64,000 nucleotides of DNA from Pseudomonas bharatica CSV86 (lineage in GTDB: Bacteria; Pseudomonadota; Gammaproteobacteria; Pseudomonadales; Pseudomonadaceae): contig NZ_AMWJ02000002.1 in the NCBI RefSeq assembly GCF_000319305.2, forward strand, positions 2,432,001 to 2,496,000, in the 5' to 3' direction. Below the pieces are notes generated by a model that saw only the letters and a list, made by a program, of their open reading frames with translations, made no database searches and was not told where the DNA came from. Positions within the stretch are counted from its first letter, which is position 1. Every line of letters starts with the position of its first letter. The translations under genes were made by a program, and so were the position numbers. Positions 1-9,411 of the stretch are shown one piece after another.

Positions 1-328
1 TGCCGCCTTCGCCGTGGTCCTTGGCTTCCTTGCGGTTGAAGCACCATGGCACGTCGAGCTGATGCTGCTCGGCGAGGGCGACTGCGGTGGCCGCCGCCAG
101 GGGAATGCCCTTGTAGGCCGGGCCGAACAGCACGTCGAACGGGATCTTGCTGTCGACGATCGCCGCCGCGTAGCAACGACCGAGCTGGGCCAGGGCCGAA
201 CCGCTGTTGAACAGGCCGGCATTGAAGAAATACGGGCTGGTACGGCCCGACTTGAGAGTGAACTCACCGAAGCGCAGAACCCCGCGATCGATGGCAAAAC
301 GAATGAAGTCGCGCTGATACGGCTGCAT
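1..328 (-). CDS. pyrE: Orotate phosphoribosyltransferase, partial (N-terminal part)
   Basis: The reverse strand from the ATG at 328 reads MQPYQRDFIRFAIDRGVL, followed by FGEFTLKSGRTSPYFFNAG, which is the N-terminus of PyrE. PyrE joins orotate and PRPP to make OMP in pyrimidine synthesis, in the cytoplasm. About 109 of roughly 213 residues are present; the window edge removes the PRPP-binding loop and the C-terminus. It is divergent from crc across about 80 bp, the usual Pseudomonas arrangement. The forward-strand ORF over this stretch is a shadow. Confidence 0.93.
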   Translation of the reverse strand, partial: MQPYQRDFIRFAIDRGVLRFGEFTLKSGRTSPYFFNAGLFNSGSALAQLGRCYAAAIVDSKIPFDVLFGPAYKGIPLAAATAVALAEQHQLDVPWCFNRKEAKDHGEGG

Positions 329-408
329 GAGGAGTCCCGGATACCACGGATTTAGCTAATTGAGTAGAGCTCGGGTATCATACACGCACGTGATTTTTGG
401 GGCCATTT

Positions 409-1188
409 ATGCGGATCATCAGTGTGAACGTTAATGGCATTCAGGCTGCGGTCGAGCGTGGTTTGCTCAGCTGGCTGCAAGCCCAGAATGCCGACGTCAT
501 CTGCCTTCAGGATACCCGCGCTTCGGCCTTTGAACTCGACGACCCGGCTTATCAGCTCGATGGCTACTTCCTTTATGCCTGCGACGCAGAAGTACCCGCC
601 CAAGGCGGCGTGGCACTTTATTCGCGGTTGCAGCCCAAGGCAGTCATCAGTGGCCTGGGCTTCGAGACAGCCGACCGCTACGGACGTTACCTGCAGGCCG
701 ATTTCGACAAAGTCAGTATTGCTACCTTGCTCCTGCCTTCCGGGCAGAACGGCGACGAAGACCTGAACCAGAAGTTCAAGTTGATGGACGACTTCGCCAA
801 GTACCTGGACAAGCAGCGTCGCAAGCGCCGTGAATACATCTACTGCGGCTCGCTCTACGTGGCGCAGCAGAAGCTCGACATCAAGAACTGGCGCGACAGC
901 CAGCAGTCGCCGGGCTTCCTTGCCCCCGAGCGTGCCTGGATGGACGAGATCGTCGGCAACATGGGTTATGTCGATGCCCTGCGCGAAGTCAGCCGCGAAG
1001 GCGACCAGTACAGCTGGTGGCCAGACAACGAGCAGGCCGAGATGCTCAACCTGGGCTATCGCTTCGACTACCAGTTGCTGACCCCGGGCCTGCGCCGCTT
1101 CGTGCGCAGTGCACGTCTGCCGCGCCAGCCGCGCTTCTCGCAGCACGCGCCGCTGATCGTCGACTACGACTGGACGCTGACGATCTGA
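409..1188 (+). CDS. crc: Catabolite repression control protein Crc
   Basis: The 259-residue product starts MRIISVNVNGIQAA and has the exonuclease III/EEP fold layout. Crc works with Hfq on A-rich mRNA sites to repress translation of catabolic genes in Pseudomonas. Catalytic positions of exonuclease III are degraded: LQDTRA replaces the usual LQE-x-K motif, CGSLYVA stands where G-D-x-N is expected, and the C-terminal motif reads SQHAP instead of S-D-H-x-P. This agrees with Crc having no nuclease activity. I chose the ATG at 409; an in-frame codon at 397 would add only MGPF. The gene is followed by a strong terminator. Confidence 0.95.
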   Translation: MRIISVNVNGIQAAVERGLLSWLQAQNADVICLQDTRASAFELDDPAYQLDGYFLYACDAEVPAQGGVALYSRLQPKAVISGLGFETADRYGRYLQADFDKVSIATLLLPSGQNGDEDLNQKFKLMDDFAKYLDKQRRKRREYIYCGSLYVAQQKLDIKNWRDSQQSPGFLAPERAWMDEIVGNMGYVDALREVSREGDQYSWWPDNEQAEMLNLGYRFDYQLLTPGLRRFVRSARLPRQPRFSQHAPLIVDYDWTLTI

Positions 1189-1199
1189 TCGCCAGATGC

Positions 1200-1230
1200 A
1201 AAAAAGCCGACCTCATGGGTCGGCTTTTTT
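1200..1230. terminator. Bidirectional intrinsic terminator between crc and rph
   Basis: AAAAAAGCCGACC, a short loop and GGTCGGCTTTTTT form a clean stem with A and T tracts on both sides. It lies 11 bp after the crc stop and 28 bp before the rph stop, so it can serve both convergent genes. Confidence 0.9.
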
Positions 1231-1257
1231 GTGAGCCTGAACTCGGACCCTGTGGGA

Positions 1258-1980
1258 TCAATCGGCCAGCGCAGCCTTCTGCAGCTCGAACAGATCGGCC
1301 ATGCCTTTCTGCGCGATCGCCAGCATGGCGTTCAGCTCCTGCGGCTGGAACGGCGCGCCTTCGGCGGTGCCCTGGACCTCGATGAAGCCGCCCGAGCTGG
1401 TCATGACCACGTTCAGGTCGGTCTCGGCGGCGGAGTCTTCCAGGTAGTCCAGGTCGAGGACCGCTTCGCCCTGGTACATGCCCACCGACACGGCGGCGAT
1501 CATGTGCTTGAGCGGGTCGCCGCCCTTCAGGCCGCCACGCTTCTTGACCACGCGCAGGGCATCGACCAGGGCGACCATCGCACCGGTAATGGATGCGGTG
1601 CGGGTGCCGCCATCGGCCTGGATCACATCGCAATCGACATACAGGGTGATGTCGCCAAGCTTGCTCATGTCCAAGGCGGCACGCAGCGAGCGCCCGATCA
1701 GGCGCTGGATTTCAAGGGTCCGGCCGCCCTGCTTGCCACGGCTGGCCTCACGCTGGTTACGCTCGCCGGTCGAACGCGGCAGCATGCCGTACTCGGCGGT
1801 CAGCCAGCCCTGGCCCTGGCCTTTGAGGAAGCGCGGAACACCATTCTCGACGCTAACGGTGCAGACCACCTTGGTGTCGCCGAACTCGACCAGTACCGAC
1901 CCTTCGGCGTGCTTGGTGTAGTTGCGGGTGATGCGGATCGAGCGAAGCTGATCGGCGGCGCGACCACTTGGACGTTTCAT
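1258..1980 (-). CDS. rph: Ribonuclease PH
   Basis: The 240-residue product begins MKRPSGRAADQLRSIRITRN, the typical RNase PH start. It is a phosphorolytic 3'-5' exoribonuclease that trims tRNA precursors and acts on structured RNA. The body contains the phosphate-site region with STGERNQREAS and the conserved DCDVIQADGGTRTASITG. A longer in-frame ORF reaches 2046, but those 22 extra residues are not family-like. Its start faces yicC across 327 bp. It is the 3' neighbour of crc, as in other pseudomonads. Confidence 0.95.
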   Translation of the reverse strand: MKRPSGRAADQLRSIRITRNYTKHAEGSVLVEFGDTKVVCTVSVENGVPRFLKGQGQGWLTAEYGMLPRSTGERNQREASRGKQGGRTLEIQRLIGRSLRAALDMSKLGDITLYVDCDVIQADGGTRTASITGAMVALVDALRVVKKRGGLKGGDPLKHMIAAVSVGMYQGEAVLDLDYLEDSAAETDLNVVMTSSGGFIEVQGTAEGAPFQPQELNAMLAIAQKGMADLFELQKAALAD

Positions 1981-2070
1981 AGGGGATACCTGTACTGGGG
2001 GTTCGAACTGCCGAGCATTATAGAGCGCCAGGGCCGCAGTGGACATGCCTGAAGCTGTATTGGCTGTACC

Positions 2071-2152
2071 GGCCTCATCGCTGGCAAGCCAGCTCCCACA
2101 GGTTCTGCAGCGACCCGGACCCTGTGGGAGCTGGCTTGCCAGCGATGAGGCC
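2071..2152. repeat. REP pair (REPIN) between rph and yicC
   Basis: Two 32-bp arms (2071-2102 and 2121-2152), each with the core GTGGGAGCTGGCTTGCCAGC or its complement, face each other around an 18-bp spacer. The rest of the 327-bp rph-yicC gap holds a TACAAT hexamer (2247-2252), a possible -10 for yicC; I see no good -35. Confidence 0.9.
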
Positions 2153-2307
2153 CGGGAGAACAGTCCAAAACCCCCGGTCGGTATTCACCCTGTCCTTCCA
2201 CACCGGTTTGTAACATCAGTAGATGGGACCGGGCGGCGCACTGCGTTACAATCCTGCGCCTTTGCAGCCGTCGGCTTTCTCCTTCATCCATCTGCGAGGT
2301 ACTTCCC

Positions 2308-3171
2308 ATGGTGCACAGCATGACCGCCTTCGCTCGTGTCGAACGAGCCGGGACCCAGGGCACCCTCATCTGGGAGTTGCGCTCGGTCAACCATCGCTAT
2401 CTCGAGCCGCATCTACGCCTGCCGGACGCCTTCCGCGACCTCGAAGGCGCGGTACGCGAGGCCCTGCGCCAGGGCATTTCCCGCGGGAAAGTGGAGTGCA
2501 CCCTGCGTTTCACCGAAGAGAACGCCGGCAAATCGCTGCAGGTGGACCAGGAGCGCGCCCGCCAGGTGGTGGAAGCCGCCGAGAGCGTCGCCAGCCTGAT
2601 CAAGAACCCTGCACCACTGAACCCGCTGGCCGTGCTGTCCTGGCCTGGCGTGCTGGTGGCCGATGCTGCCGACCCGCAGGCCCTGAACCAGGAAGCCCTG
2701 GCGCTGTTCGAAGACGCGCTCGCCGAACTCAAGAACGGGCGCAATCGCGAAGGCGCCGAGCTGGCCCGGCTGATCAACGAGCGGCTGGACAGCATGAGCC
2801 ATGAGGTCGCTACCCTGCGCACCCTGGTCCCGCAGATGCTCGCCGCGCAACGGCAGAAGATCCTCGACCGCTTCAACGACATGAAAGCCGAGCTGGACCC
2901 GCAGCGCCTGGAACAGGAAATGGTCCTGCTGGCCCAGAAAAGCGATGTCGCCGAAGAACTCGACCGCCTCAGCACCCATGTCACCGAGGTGCGCCGCGTG
3001 CTCAAGTCCGGCGGCGCTGCGGGCCGGCGCCTGGACTTCCTGATGCAGGAGCTCAACCGCGAAGCCAACACCCTTGGCTCCAAAGCCTTCGACCCACGCA
3101 GCACGCAATCGGCGGTGAACCTCAAGGTCCTGATCGAGCAGATGCGTGAACAAGTACAGAACATCGAGTAA
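2308..3171 (+). CDS. yicC: YicC-family endoribonuclease
   Basis: The 287-residue product starts MVHSMTAFARVERAG and ends VNLKVLIEQMREQVQNIE, both YicC hallmarks. The N-terminal YicC domain covers about residues 1-155; the C-terminal DUF1732 region includes LDFLMQELNREANTLGSKA. The family contains an endoribonuclease reported to act on small RNAs in E. coli. It lies 13 bp upstream of gmk, so the pair is probably cotranscribed. A second ATG four codons downstream (M5) could also be the start. Confidence 0.92.
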   Translation: MVHSMTAFARVERAGTQGTLIWELRSVNHRYLEPHLRLPDAFRDLEGAVREALRQGISRGKVECTLRFTEENAGKSLQVDQERARQVVEAAESVASLIKNPAPLNPLAVLSWPGVLVADAADPQALNQEALALFEDALAELKNGRNREGAELARLINERLDSMSHEVATLRTLVPQMLAAQRQKILDRFNDMKAELDPQRLEQEMVLLAQKSDVAEELDRLSTHVTEVRRVLKSGGAAGRRLDFLMQELNREANTLGSKAFDPRSTQSAVNLKVLIEQMREQVQNIE

Positions 3172-3184
3172 GGCCACCCCCATC

Positions 3185-3805
3185 ATGAAACACAGCAGCG
3201 GCACCCTGTTCATCATTTCTGCCCCGTCCGGCGCCGGCAAGACCAGCCTGGTCAAGGCCCTGACCGACGACCTGAACCACATCCGCGTGTCGGTCTCGCA
3301 TACCACCCGCGCCATGCGCCCGGGCGAGCGCGATGGGGTCAACTATCACTTCGTCGATCGCGCAGAATTCGAGCGGATGAACGCCCAGGGCGACTTCCTC
3401 GAGCAGGCCGAGGTCTTCGGCAACTGTTACGGCACCTCGCGTAGCGCCCTGCAGCAGACACTGGACCAGGGCCACGACCTGATCCTGGAAATCGACTGGC
3501 AAGGCGCCCAGCAAGTACGCAAGCTGATGCCGGAGACCCGCTCGATCTTCATCCTGCCACCGAGCCAGCAGGCCCTGCGCCAGCGCCTGACCAACCGGGG
3601 CCAGGACAGCGACGAGATCATCGAAGGCAGGATGCGCGAAGCGGTCAGCGAGATGAAGCACTACGACGAGTACGAGTACGTCATCATCAACGACGACTTC
3701 GCCACCGCGCTGGAAGACCTGAAAGCCGTGTTCCGCGCCAATCGCCTGCAACGGGACGGTCAGCAGCAGCGCCACGGCGAGCTGCTCAAGCAACTGCTGG
3801 CTTGA
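3185..3805 (+). CDS. gmk: Guanylate kinase
   Basis: The 206-residue product starts MKHSSGTLFIISAPSGAGKT and carries the P-loop PSGAGKTS at the N-terminus. It phosphorylates GMP to GDP with ATP and also shapes the pool of ppGpp precursors. The GMP-binding region includes SHTTRAMRPGERDGVNYHFV. I chose the ATG at 3185; the in-frame extension to 3146 would overlap yicC and is not family-like. It converges on the APC permease gene with a 31-bp gap and no clear terminator. Confidence 0.96.
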   Translation: MKHSSGTLFIISAPSGAGKTSLVKALTDDLNHIRVSVSHTTRAMRPGERDGVNYHFVDRAEFERMNAQGDFLEQAEVFGNCYGTSRSALQQTLDQGHDLILEIDWQGAQQVRKLMPETRSIFILPPSQQALRQRLTNRGQDSDEIIEGRMREAVSEMKHYDEYEYVIINDDFATALEDLKAVFRANRLQRDGQQQRHGELLKQLLA

Positions 3806-3836
3806 GCCCTCGCCTCCCTGGCCGCCTTGGGAAAGC

Positions 3837-5369
3837 CTAGCGGCGGCTGGGGACAGTGGCGTGACGACGCAGCGTCACGCCCAGGAAGAACGCCGGTGCA
3901 CGCAGGCGCGACAGCAGCATCAGGACGATGCCCAGCAGCAGGATGATCATCGCGATCACGAACACCAGCCCCAACCCGCCCACATGCGAGCCGCTGCCGA
4001 ACTCCGGCGAAGCGCTGTCGAAGGCCGTCTGCACGAAGATCACCGAAAGGATCGCGCCGCCCAGCAACGGGCACACTCCACGCATGAAGAAGTGGCGCAG
4101 GCTGTCGAACAGGCTGTGGCGGAAGTACCAGACGCAGGCGAAGGCCGTCAGCGAATAGTAGAAGCAGATCATCATGCCCAGCGCGGTAATGGTGTCGGCG
4201 AGCACGTTCTCGCTGAGTGTACGCATGGTCACGTAGAACACCCCGGCGGCGACCCCGGCGCAGATGGTGGCATAGCGCGGGGTCTGCGAGCGCGGGCAGA
4301 TACGCGCGAAGCGCTCCGGCACGGCGCCGTAGTAGCCCATGGCGAGCAAGGTACGCGCCGGCGACACGAAGGTCGATTGCAGTGACGCGGCGGTGCTCGC
4401 CAGTACGGCAATGGACATCAGGATCGCCATCGGCCCCATCACCGGCCCGGCCAGGTGGGCAAAGACGTTTTCCTGGATGCGCGGATTGTTCAGGCCCAGG
4501 CCTTCCTCGCTGATCCCGGCGAACTGCAGGGTGGCGATGGCAGTGACCAGGTACAGGCCCAGAATCAGCAGGACCGTAAGGGTTGCCGCCCGACCGGGAA
4601 CCTCATCGCTGCCGACCGACTCTTCGCTTACGGTCAGGCAAACGTCCCAGCCCCAGAAAATGAAAATCGACAGCGAAAGCCCGGCAGCGAAGGCCGAGAA
4701 CGACTCGACGCCGAAGGGGTTGAACCAGCTGATATCGAAGTCCATCGGCGGCGTTTCCGCAGCCCCGCCGAACGCGGCCATGGCGAAGCCCACCAGCACC
4801 ACCAATTGCAGGGCCACCAGGCCATATTGCACGGTCATGGTGGTACCGATGCCGCGACAGCAGATCCACACCGCCATGGCGATGAACACACAGCAGGTGA
4901 CCACGTTGACCAGCAGGTTGTCACTGAGCGCAGCCAGCTCGCGGCTGCCGGTCAGTTGCCCGAGGAACAGATAGAAGAAATCCACTGCTACCCCGGCCAG
5001 GTTGGACAGCACGATGGTGGTCGCCGTGACCAGGCCCCAGCCGCCGATCCAGCCGATCATCGGGCCGAAGGCCCGCGCCGACCAGGTGAAGGACGTACCG
5101 CTGTCCGGCTCTGCGGCGTTCAGCTCACGGTAGCCCAGGGCAACCAGCAGCATCGGCAGGAAGCCGACGATGAACACCGCCGGCAGATGCTGGCCGACCT
5201 CCCGTACGGTCGGCCCGAGGGCGCCGGTGAGGGTATACACCGGGGCGATGGTGGAAATGCCCAGCACGATGCTGGCGAGCAGGCCGAGCCGGCCCTTGGC
5301 CAGCCCCTTGGAGGCTTTGCGAGCCGGTCCCGCCGTGCCCGAGGACAGGCTTGCTTCGAATTCGCTCAT
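3837..5369 (-). CDS. APC-family amino acid/polyamine permease
   Basis: The 510-residue product has about twelve hydrophobic membrane segments and the APC entry motif LGISTIAPVYTLTGALG near residue 40. Family members take up amino acids or polyamines by proton symport or exchange in the inner membrane. It is the last gene of a leftward run: glutamine synthetase-like, aldehyde dehydrogenase, gamma-glutamyl-GABA hydrolase, permease. That context suggests putrescine or a related amine as substrate, which is inference. The start at 5369 lies 50 bp after the hydrolase stop. Confidence 0.85.
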   Translation of the reverse strand: MSEFEASLSSGTAGPARKASKGLAKGRLGLLASIVLGISTIAPVYTLTGALGPTVREVGQHLPAVFIVGFLPMLLVALGYRELNAAEPDSGTSFTWSARAFGPMIGWIGGWGLVTATTIVLSNLAGVAVDFFYLFLGQLTGSRELAALSDNLLVNVVTCCVFIAMAVWICCRGIGTTMTVQYGLVALQLVVLVGFAMAAFGGAAETPPMDFDISWFNPFGVESFSAFAAGLSLSIFIFWGWDVCLTVSEESVGSDEVPGRAATLTVLLILGLYLVTAIATLQFAGISEEGLGLNNPRIQENVFAHLAGPVMGPMAILMSIAVLASTAASLQSTFVSPARTLLAMGYYGAVPERFARICPRSQTPRYATICAGVAAGVFYVTMRTLSENVLADTITALGMMICFYYSLTAFACVWYFRHSLFDSLRHFFMRGVCPLLGGAILSVIFVQTAFDSASPEFGSGSHVGGLGLVFVIAMIILLLGIVLMLLSRLRAPAFFLGVTLRRHATVPSRR

Positions 5370-5419
5370 GAGATGTCGCCGCTATTGGAATTGTTCTTCA
5401 GGGCATCCGGGGATGCCCG

Positions 5420-6184
5420 CTACAGAGTGGCCTCGCGGTAGCGCTGGCCACCGGCGTAAGCCTCGCAGGCTGCACGGAACGCCTGGAAAAGTCGCAACGA
5501 AACCGGATTCTCGGCAAAACGCCATTCCGGATGCCATTGCACCCCGAGCACGAAGCCGGGTGCGTCCTCCATGGAAACCGCTTCGATCAGATCATCGGGA
5601 GCCAGTGCCTCGACCCGCAGGCCGTCGGCCAGACGGTCGATGCCCTGGCCGTGGAGCGAGTTGACCATGAAGCTGCGCGGCAAACCCAGTCGTTGGAATT
5701 GCCCGTCGGGCTCGACGCTGACCAGGTGGCGCGGGCTGTACTGCACCTCCAGCGGGGCGTCCTGCGGCTCGCGGTGGTCCAGGTAGCCGGGCAGCTCGTG
5801 CACGCGCTGGTGCAGGCTGCCGCCCAGCGCCACGTTGAGCTCCTGGAAACCCCGGCAGATGCAGAATACCGGCACACCGGCGGCGATGGCCGCGCGCAGC
5901 AGCGGCAGGGTCAGGCGGTCACGATAAACGTCGTGCCGGGTGCCTTCCGCGCTGGGGGCGCCATTGTAATGATGCGGCTCGACATTTGAAGGCGAACCGG
6001 TAAAAACAATGCCGTCGAGGCGTTCCAGCAGACGCTGCGGCTCCAGCGCCTCGTTGAGCGCCGGCAGGATCAGCGGCACGCCGGCAAAGGCGGCAGCCTC
6101 GACGTATTTGTCGCCCACGGTGTGGGAGGCCGTGTGACCGAGCATCTGGCGGCACGCGGTGACGCCGATCAAAGGGGTTTTCAT
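5420..6184 (-). CDS. puuD: Gamma-glutamyl-gamma-aminobutyrate hydrolase (PuuD/PauD-like)
   Basis: The 254-residue class I glutamine amidotransferase-like hydrolase starts MKTPLIGVTACRQ. The nucleophile sits in VFCICRGFQELN (second Cys), and the His-Glu pair is in GVQWHPEW near the C-terminus. In the gamma-glutamylated putrescine pathway this enzyme frees GABA from gamma-Glu-GABA. Its operon partners are a gamma-glutamylpolyamine synthetase-like gene and an aldehyde dehydrogenase, which supports that role. A REP pair separates it from the dehydrogenase gene. Confidence 0.88.
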   Translation of the reverse strand: MKTPLIGVTACRQMLGHTASHTVGDKYVEAAAFAGVPLILPALNEALEPQRLLERLDGIVFTGSPSNVEPHHYNGAPSAEGTRHDVYRDRLTLPLLRAAIAAGVPVFCICRGFQELNVALGGSLHQRVHELPGYLDHREPQDAPLEVQYSPRHLVSVEPDGQFQRLGLPRSFMVNSLHGQGIDRLADGLRVEALAPDDLIEAVSMEDAPGFVLGVQWHPEWRFAENPVSLRLFQAFRAACEAYAGGQRYREATL

Positions 6185-6222
6185 CGATTCAGCCTCTCTT
6201 TAAGAAGTCGGCGCCGCCGATC

Positions 6223-6298
6223 CCGTGGGAGCTGGCTTGCCAGCGATTGCGGTGGTGAATTCACTACAGCAATCGCTGGCAAGCCAGCTCCCACAGGG
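6223..6298. repeat. REP pair (REPIN)
   Basis: Inverted arms at 6223-6249 and 6270-6298 share the core GTGGGAGCTGGCTTGCCAGC and flank a spacer of about 20 bp. The pair lies between the hydrolase and dehydrogenase genes, inside the polyamine operon. Confidence 0.88.
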
Positions 6299-6320
6299 TC
6301 GGCGGCGTCTCAAAGATGTC

Positions 6321-7814
6321 CTACAGCTTGATCCAGGTCGCCTTCAGTTCGGTGTACTTGTCGAACGCATGCAGCGATTTGTCGCGGCCATTGCCCGACT
6401 GCTTGAACCCGCCGAACGGCGCGGTCATGTCGCCGCCGTCGTACTGGTTGATCCACACGCTGCCGGCACGCAGGGCGCGGGCGCAACGGTGGGCCCGGGA
6501 TATATCCGCCGTCCACACGGCCGCCGCCAGGCCGAACGGTGAGTCGTTGGCAATGGCAATCGCTTCCTCGGGAGTATCGAAAGTGATCACCGACAGCACC
6601 GGACCGAAGATCTCTTCCCGGGCGATACGCATGGCGTTGGTCACGCCATCGAAGATCGCCGGCTGCACATACACGCCGCAGGTGTCTTCCAGCACACGCT
6701 GGCCACCGGTGACCAGGGTCGCGCCATCGGCCTTGCCGGCCTCGACGTAGCCGAGCACGGTATCCAGCTGGGTGCCGTCCACCAGGGCGCCGACGCGGGT
6801 CTGCGGATCCAGCGCATGGCCCGGCTTCCAGGCCTTGAGCGCGTCCACCACCATCGGCAGGAAGCGCTCCTTGATCGAACGCTCCACCAGCAGGCGCGAA
6901 CCGGCGATGCATACTTCGCCCTGATTGAAGGCAATGGCGGCAGCCGCGGCTTCGGCAGCGGCATTCAGGTCCGGCGCATCGGCGAAAACGATGTTCGGGC
7001 TCTTGCCACCGGCTTCCAGCCACACGCGTTTCATGTTGGATTCGCCGGCGTACACCATCAGTTGCTTGGCGATACGGGTCGAACCGGTGAATACCAGGGT
7101 ATCCACGTCCATATGCAGGGCGAGGGCCTTGCCCACAGTGTGGCCGTAGCCCGGCAACACGTTGAACACCCCCGCCGGAATACCGGCTTCCAGCGCCAGT
7201 TGGGCGACACGGATGGCCGTCAGTGGCGATTTTTCCGATGGCTTGAGGATGACCGAGTTACCGGTAGCCAAGGCCGGACCGAGCTTCCAGCAGGCCATCA
7301 TCAGCGGGAAGTTCCACGGCACGATGGCTGCCACCACGCCGATCGGCTCGCGGGTAACCAGGCCAAGCTGGTCGTGCGGGGTCGGCGCCACTTCGTCATA
7401 GACCTTGTCGATGGCCTCGGCAGACCAACGAATCGAGTTCGCTGCCGCCGGAATGTCGATACTCAAGGCGTCGGCGATCGGCTTGCCCATGTCCAGGGTT
7501 TCCAGCAGCGCCAGCTCCCTGGCATTGGCCAGCAGCAGGTCGGCGAATGCGGTCAGCACGCGCTTGCGCCCGGCCGGAGCCTGATTGGCCCAGACGCCAC
7601 TGTCGAAGGTGCGGCGGGCGGCGGCTACCGCCAGCTCCGCGTCGGCGATATCGCAGCTGGCGACGGAAGCGAGGACGCGGCCATCCACCGGGCTGACGCA
7701 CTCGAACACGTCACCGCCAACGCTGTCGCGGTAGACACCATCGACGAAGGCACGGCCTTCGATGCGCAGGCTCTGGTAGAGGGATTCCCACTGTTCGCGA
7801 GACGGGATTGTCAT
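6321..7814 (-). CDS. NAD(P)-dependent aldehyde dehydrogenase (PuuC/KauB-like)
   Basis: The 497-residue ALDH has its cofactor-binding region with VPWNFPLMMACWKLGPALA, the general base Glu in LEAGGKSPNIVF and the catalytic Cys in NQGEVCIAGSR. Its closest type is the gamma-glutamyl-gamma-aminobutyraldehyde dehydrogenase (PuuC/KauB) that oxidises omega-aminoaldehydes from polyamines. It starts 16 bp after the glutamine synthetase-like gene, so the two are surely cotranscribed. The sequence is intact. Confidence 0.9.
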   Translation of the reverse strand: MTIPSREQWESLYQSLRIEGRAFVDGVYRDSVGGDVFECVSPVDGRVLASVASCDIADAELAVAAARRTFDSGVWANQAPAGRKRVLTAFADLLLANARELALLETLDMGKPIADALSIDIPAAANSIRWSAEAIDKVYDEVAPTPHDQLGLVTREPIGVVAAIVPWNFPLMMACWKLGPALATGNSVILKPSEKSPLTAIRVAQLALEAGIPAGVFNVLPGYGHTVGKALALHMDVDTLVFTGSTRIAKQLMVYAGESNMKRVWLEAGGKSPNIVFADAPDLNAAAEAAAAAIAFNQGEVCIAGSRLLVERSIKERFLPMVVDALKAWKPGHALDPQTRVGALVDGTQLDTVLGYVEAGKADGATLVTGGQRVLEDTCGVYVQPAIFDGVTNAMRIAREEIFGPVLSVITFDTPEEAIAIANDSPFGLAAAVWTADISRAHRCARALRAGSVWINQYDGGDMTAPFGGFKQSGNGRDKSLHAFDKYTELKATWIKL

Positions 7815-7830
7815 TGTTGTTCTCCGGGCA

Positions 7831-9212
7831 TCAGACCGTGTGCAGGTACCAGTTGTATTCGAGGTCGGAAATCGACACCTCGAACTCCGCCATTTCGCTT
7901 TCCTTGCAGGCGACGAAAATATCGATGTAGTCGGGGCTGATGTACTGGTTCAGCACCTCGCTGTCGTCCAGCTCGCGCAGGGCATCGCGCAGGTTGTTCG
8001 GCAGGCTCTGTTCCAGTTGCTCGTAGGAATTGCCTTCGATCGGCGCACCCGGCTCGATCTTGTTGGTCAGGCCGTGGTGAATGCCGGCGAGGATCGCCGA
8101 CATCATCAGGTAAGGGTTGGCGTCGGCGCCGGCCACCCGGTGCTCGATACGCACTGAATCGCTGCTGCCGGTCGGCACGCGGACCGCGACGGTACGGTTG
8201 TCCAGGCCCCAGCTCGGTGCGTTGGGCACGTAGAATTGGGCGCCGAAACGGCGATAGGAGTTGATGTTCGGGCAGAGGAAGGCCATGGACGCCGGCATGG
8301 TTTCCAGCACGCCGCCGATGGCGTGGCGCAGGGCTTCGCTCTGTTCGGGATCCTCGCTGGCGAAGATGTTCCTGCCGGTGGCCTTGTCCAGCAACGAGAT
8401 GTGCACGTGCAGGCCGTTACCGGCCTGGCCCGGATAGGGTTTGGCCATGAAGGTGGAGTCCATTTCATGGTCGTAGGCGATGTTCTTGATCACCCGCTTG
8501 AGCAGCAACGCGTAGTCGCAGGCTTTCATCGGATCGGCGACGTGGTGCAGGGTCACTTCGAACTGCGCCGGGGCGCTTTCCTTGACGATGGCGTCGGCGG
8601 GGATGCCCTGTTCCTTGGCGGCCTCGAGCATGTCCTGCAGGCAATCGACGTACTCGTCGAGATCGTCGATGAGGTATACCTGGGTCGACTGCGGACGCTT
8701 GCCGGATATCGGCGAACGCGGCGGTTGCGGACGACCATTGAGGTTGTCCTGGTCGATCAGATAGAACTCCAGCTCGAACGCGGCGCAGATGGTCAGCCCA
8801 GTGCGTCGAATTTCTCGACCACGCCACGCAGCACTTCCCGCGGATCGGCAAAGAACGGCGTGCCATCGAGCTCGTGCATGGTCATCAGCAGCTGCGCGGT
8901 CGGCCGTTTTTGCCACGGCTCGAAGCTCAGGGTGCCGGGAATCGGGTAACAGATGCGGTCGGAGTCGCCGATATCCAGGCCCAGGCCGGTGCTTTCCACG
9001 GTGGAGCCGTTGATGTCCAGGGCGAACAGCGATGCGGGCAGGTTGATGCCCTTTTCATACACCTTTACCAGGCTCGCGCGCTCGATGCGCTTGCCGCGCA
9101 CTACCCCGTTCATGTCGGCGATCAGCAGATCGACGAATTGCACCTCGGGGTGGGCCTTGAGGAATTCGCCCATTTCATCAACGGGGATGGCGCACGGGGA
9201 GACCGACGTCAT
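7831..9212 (-). pseudogene. Glutamine synthetase-like gamma-glutamylpolyamine synthetase, apparent frameshift
   Basis: Two overlapping frames together encode about 460 residues of a class I glutamine synthetase-like protein of the PuuA/PauA type, which joins glutamate to putrescine or another amine. The N-terminal part starts MTSVSPCAIPVDEMGEF at 9212 and runs to VVEKFDALG. The C-terminal part resumes at LTICAAFELEFYLIDQD and ends EYNWYLHTV. The break falls at CCC 8797-8799 on the plus strand; one more C restores DALGLTICAAFELEF. The loss is in a G/C run, like nine others in this window, so a sequencing error is likely. An IS lies 24 bp upstream of the start. Confidence 0.85.
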
Positions 9213-9227
9213 GGCTAGGCATCCTTT

Positions 9228-9235
9228 GGAATTTT
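9228..9235. repeat. Target site duplication, left of IS copy 1
   Basis: GGAATTTT lies directly left of the IS end at 9236 and is repeated exactly at 12221-12228 after the right end. An 8-bp direct repeat is normal for ISL3-family elements. Confidence 0.93.
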
Positions 9236-9411
9236 GGGTATCCGGAATTTCTGGTTGATAAAATGCCAAAGATGTAAAGAAGAAAATCTTTCTCAGCGGA
9301 TTATCTGATTGATCCTCTTCAGCCTACTCTACTGCCAATTTTCTGTTTCCACCTTCGCCTGAGTCTTCATAGCGATGCTGACTAGGGAGGACAGCGAGAG
9401 CTGGGCAAGCG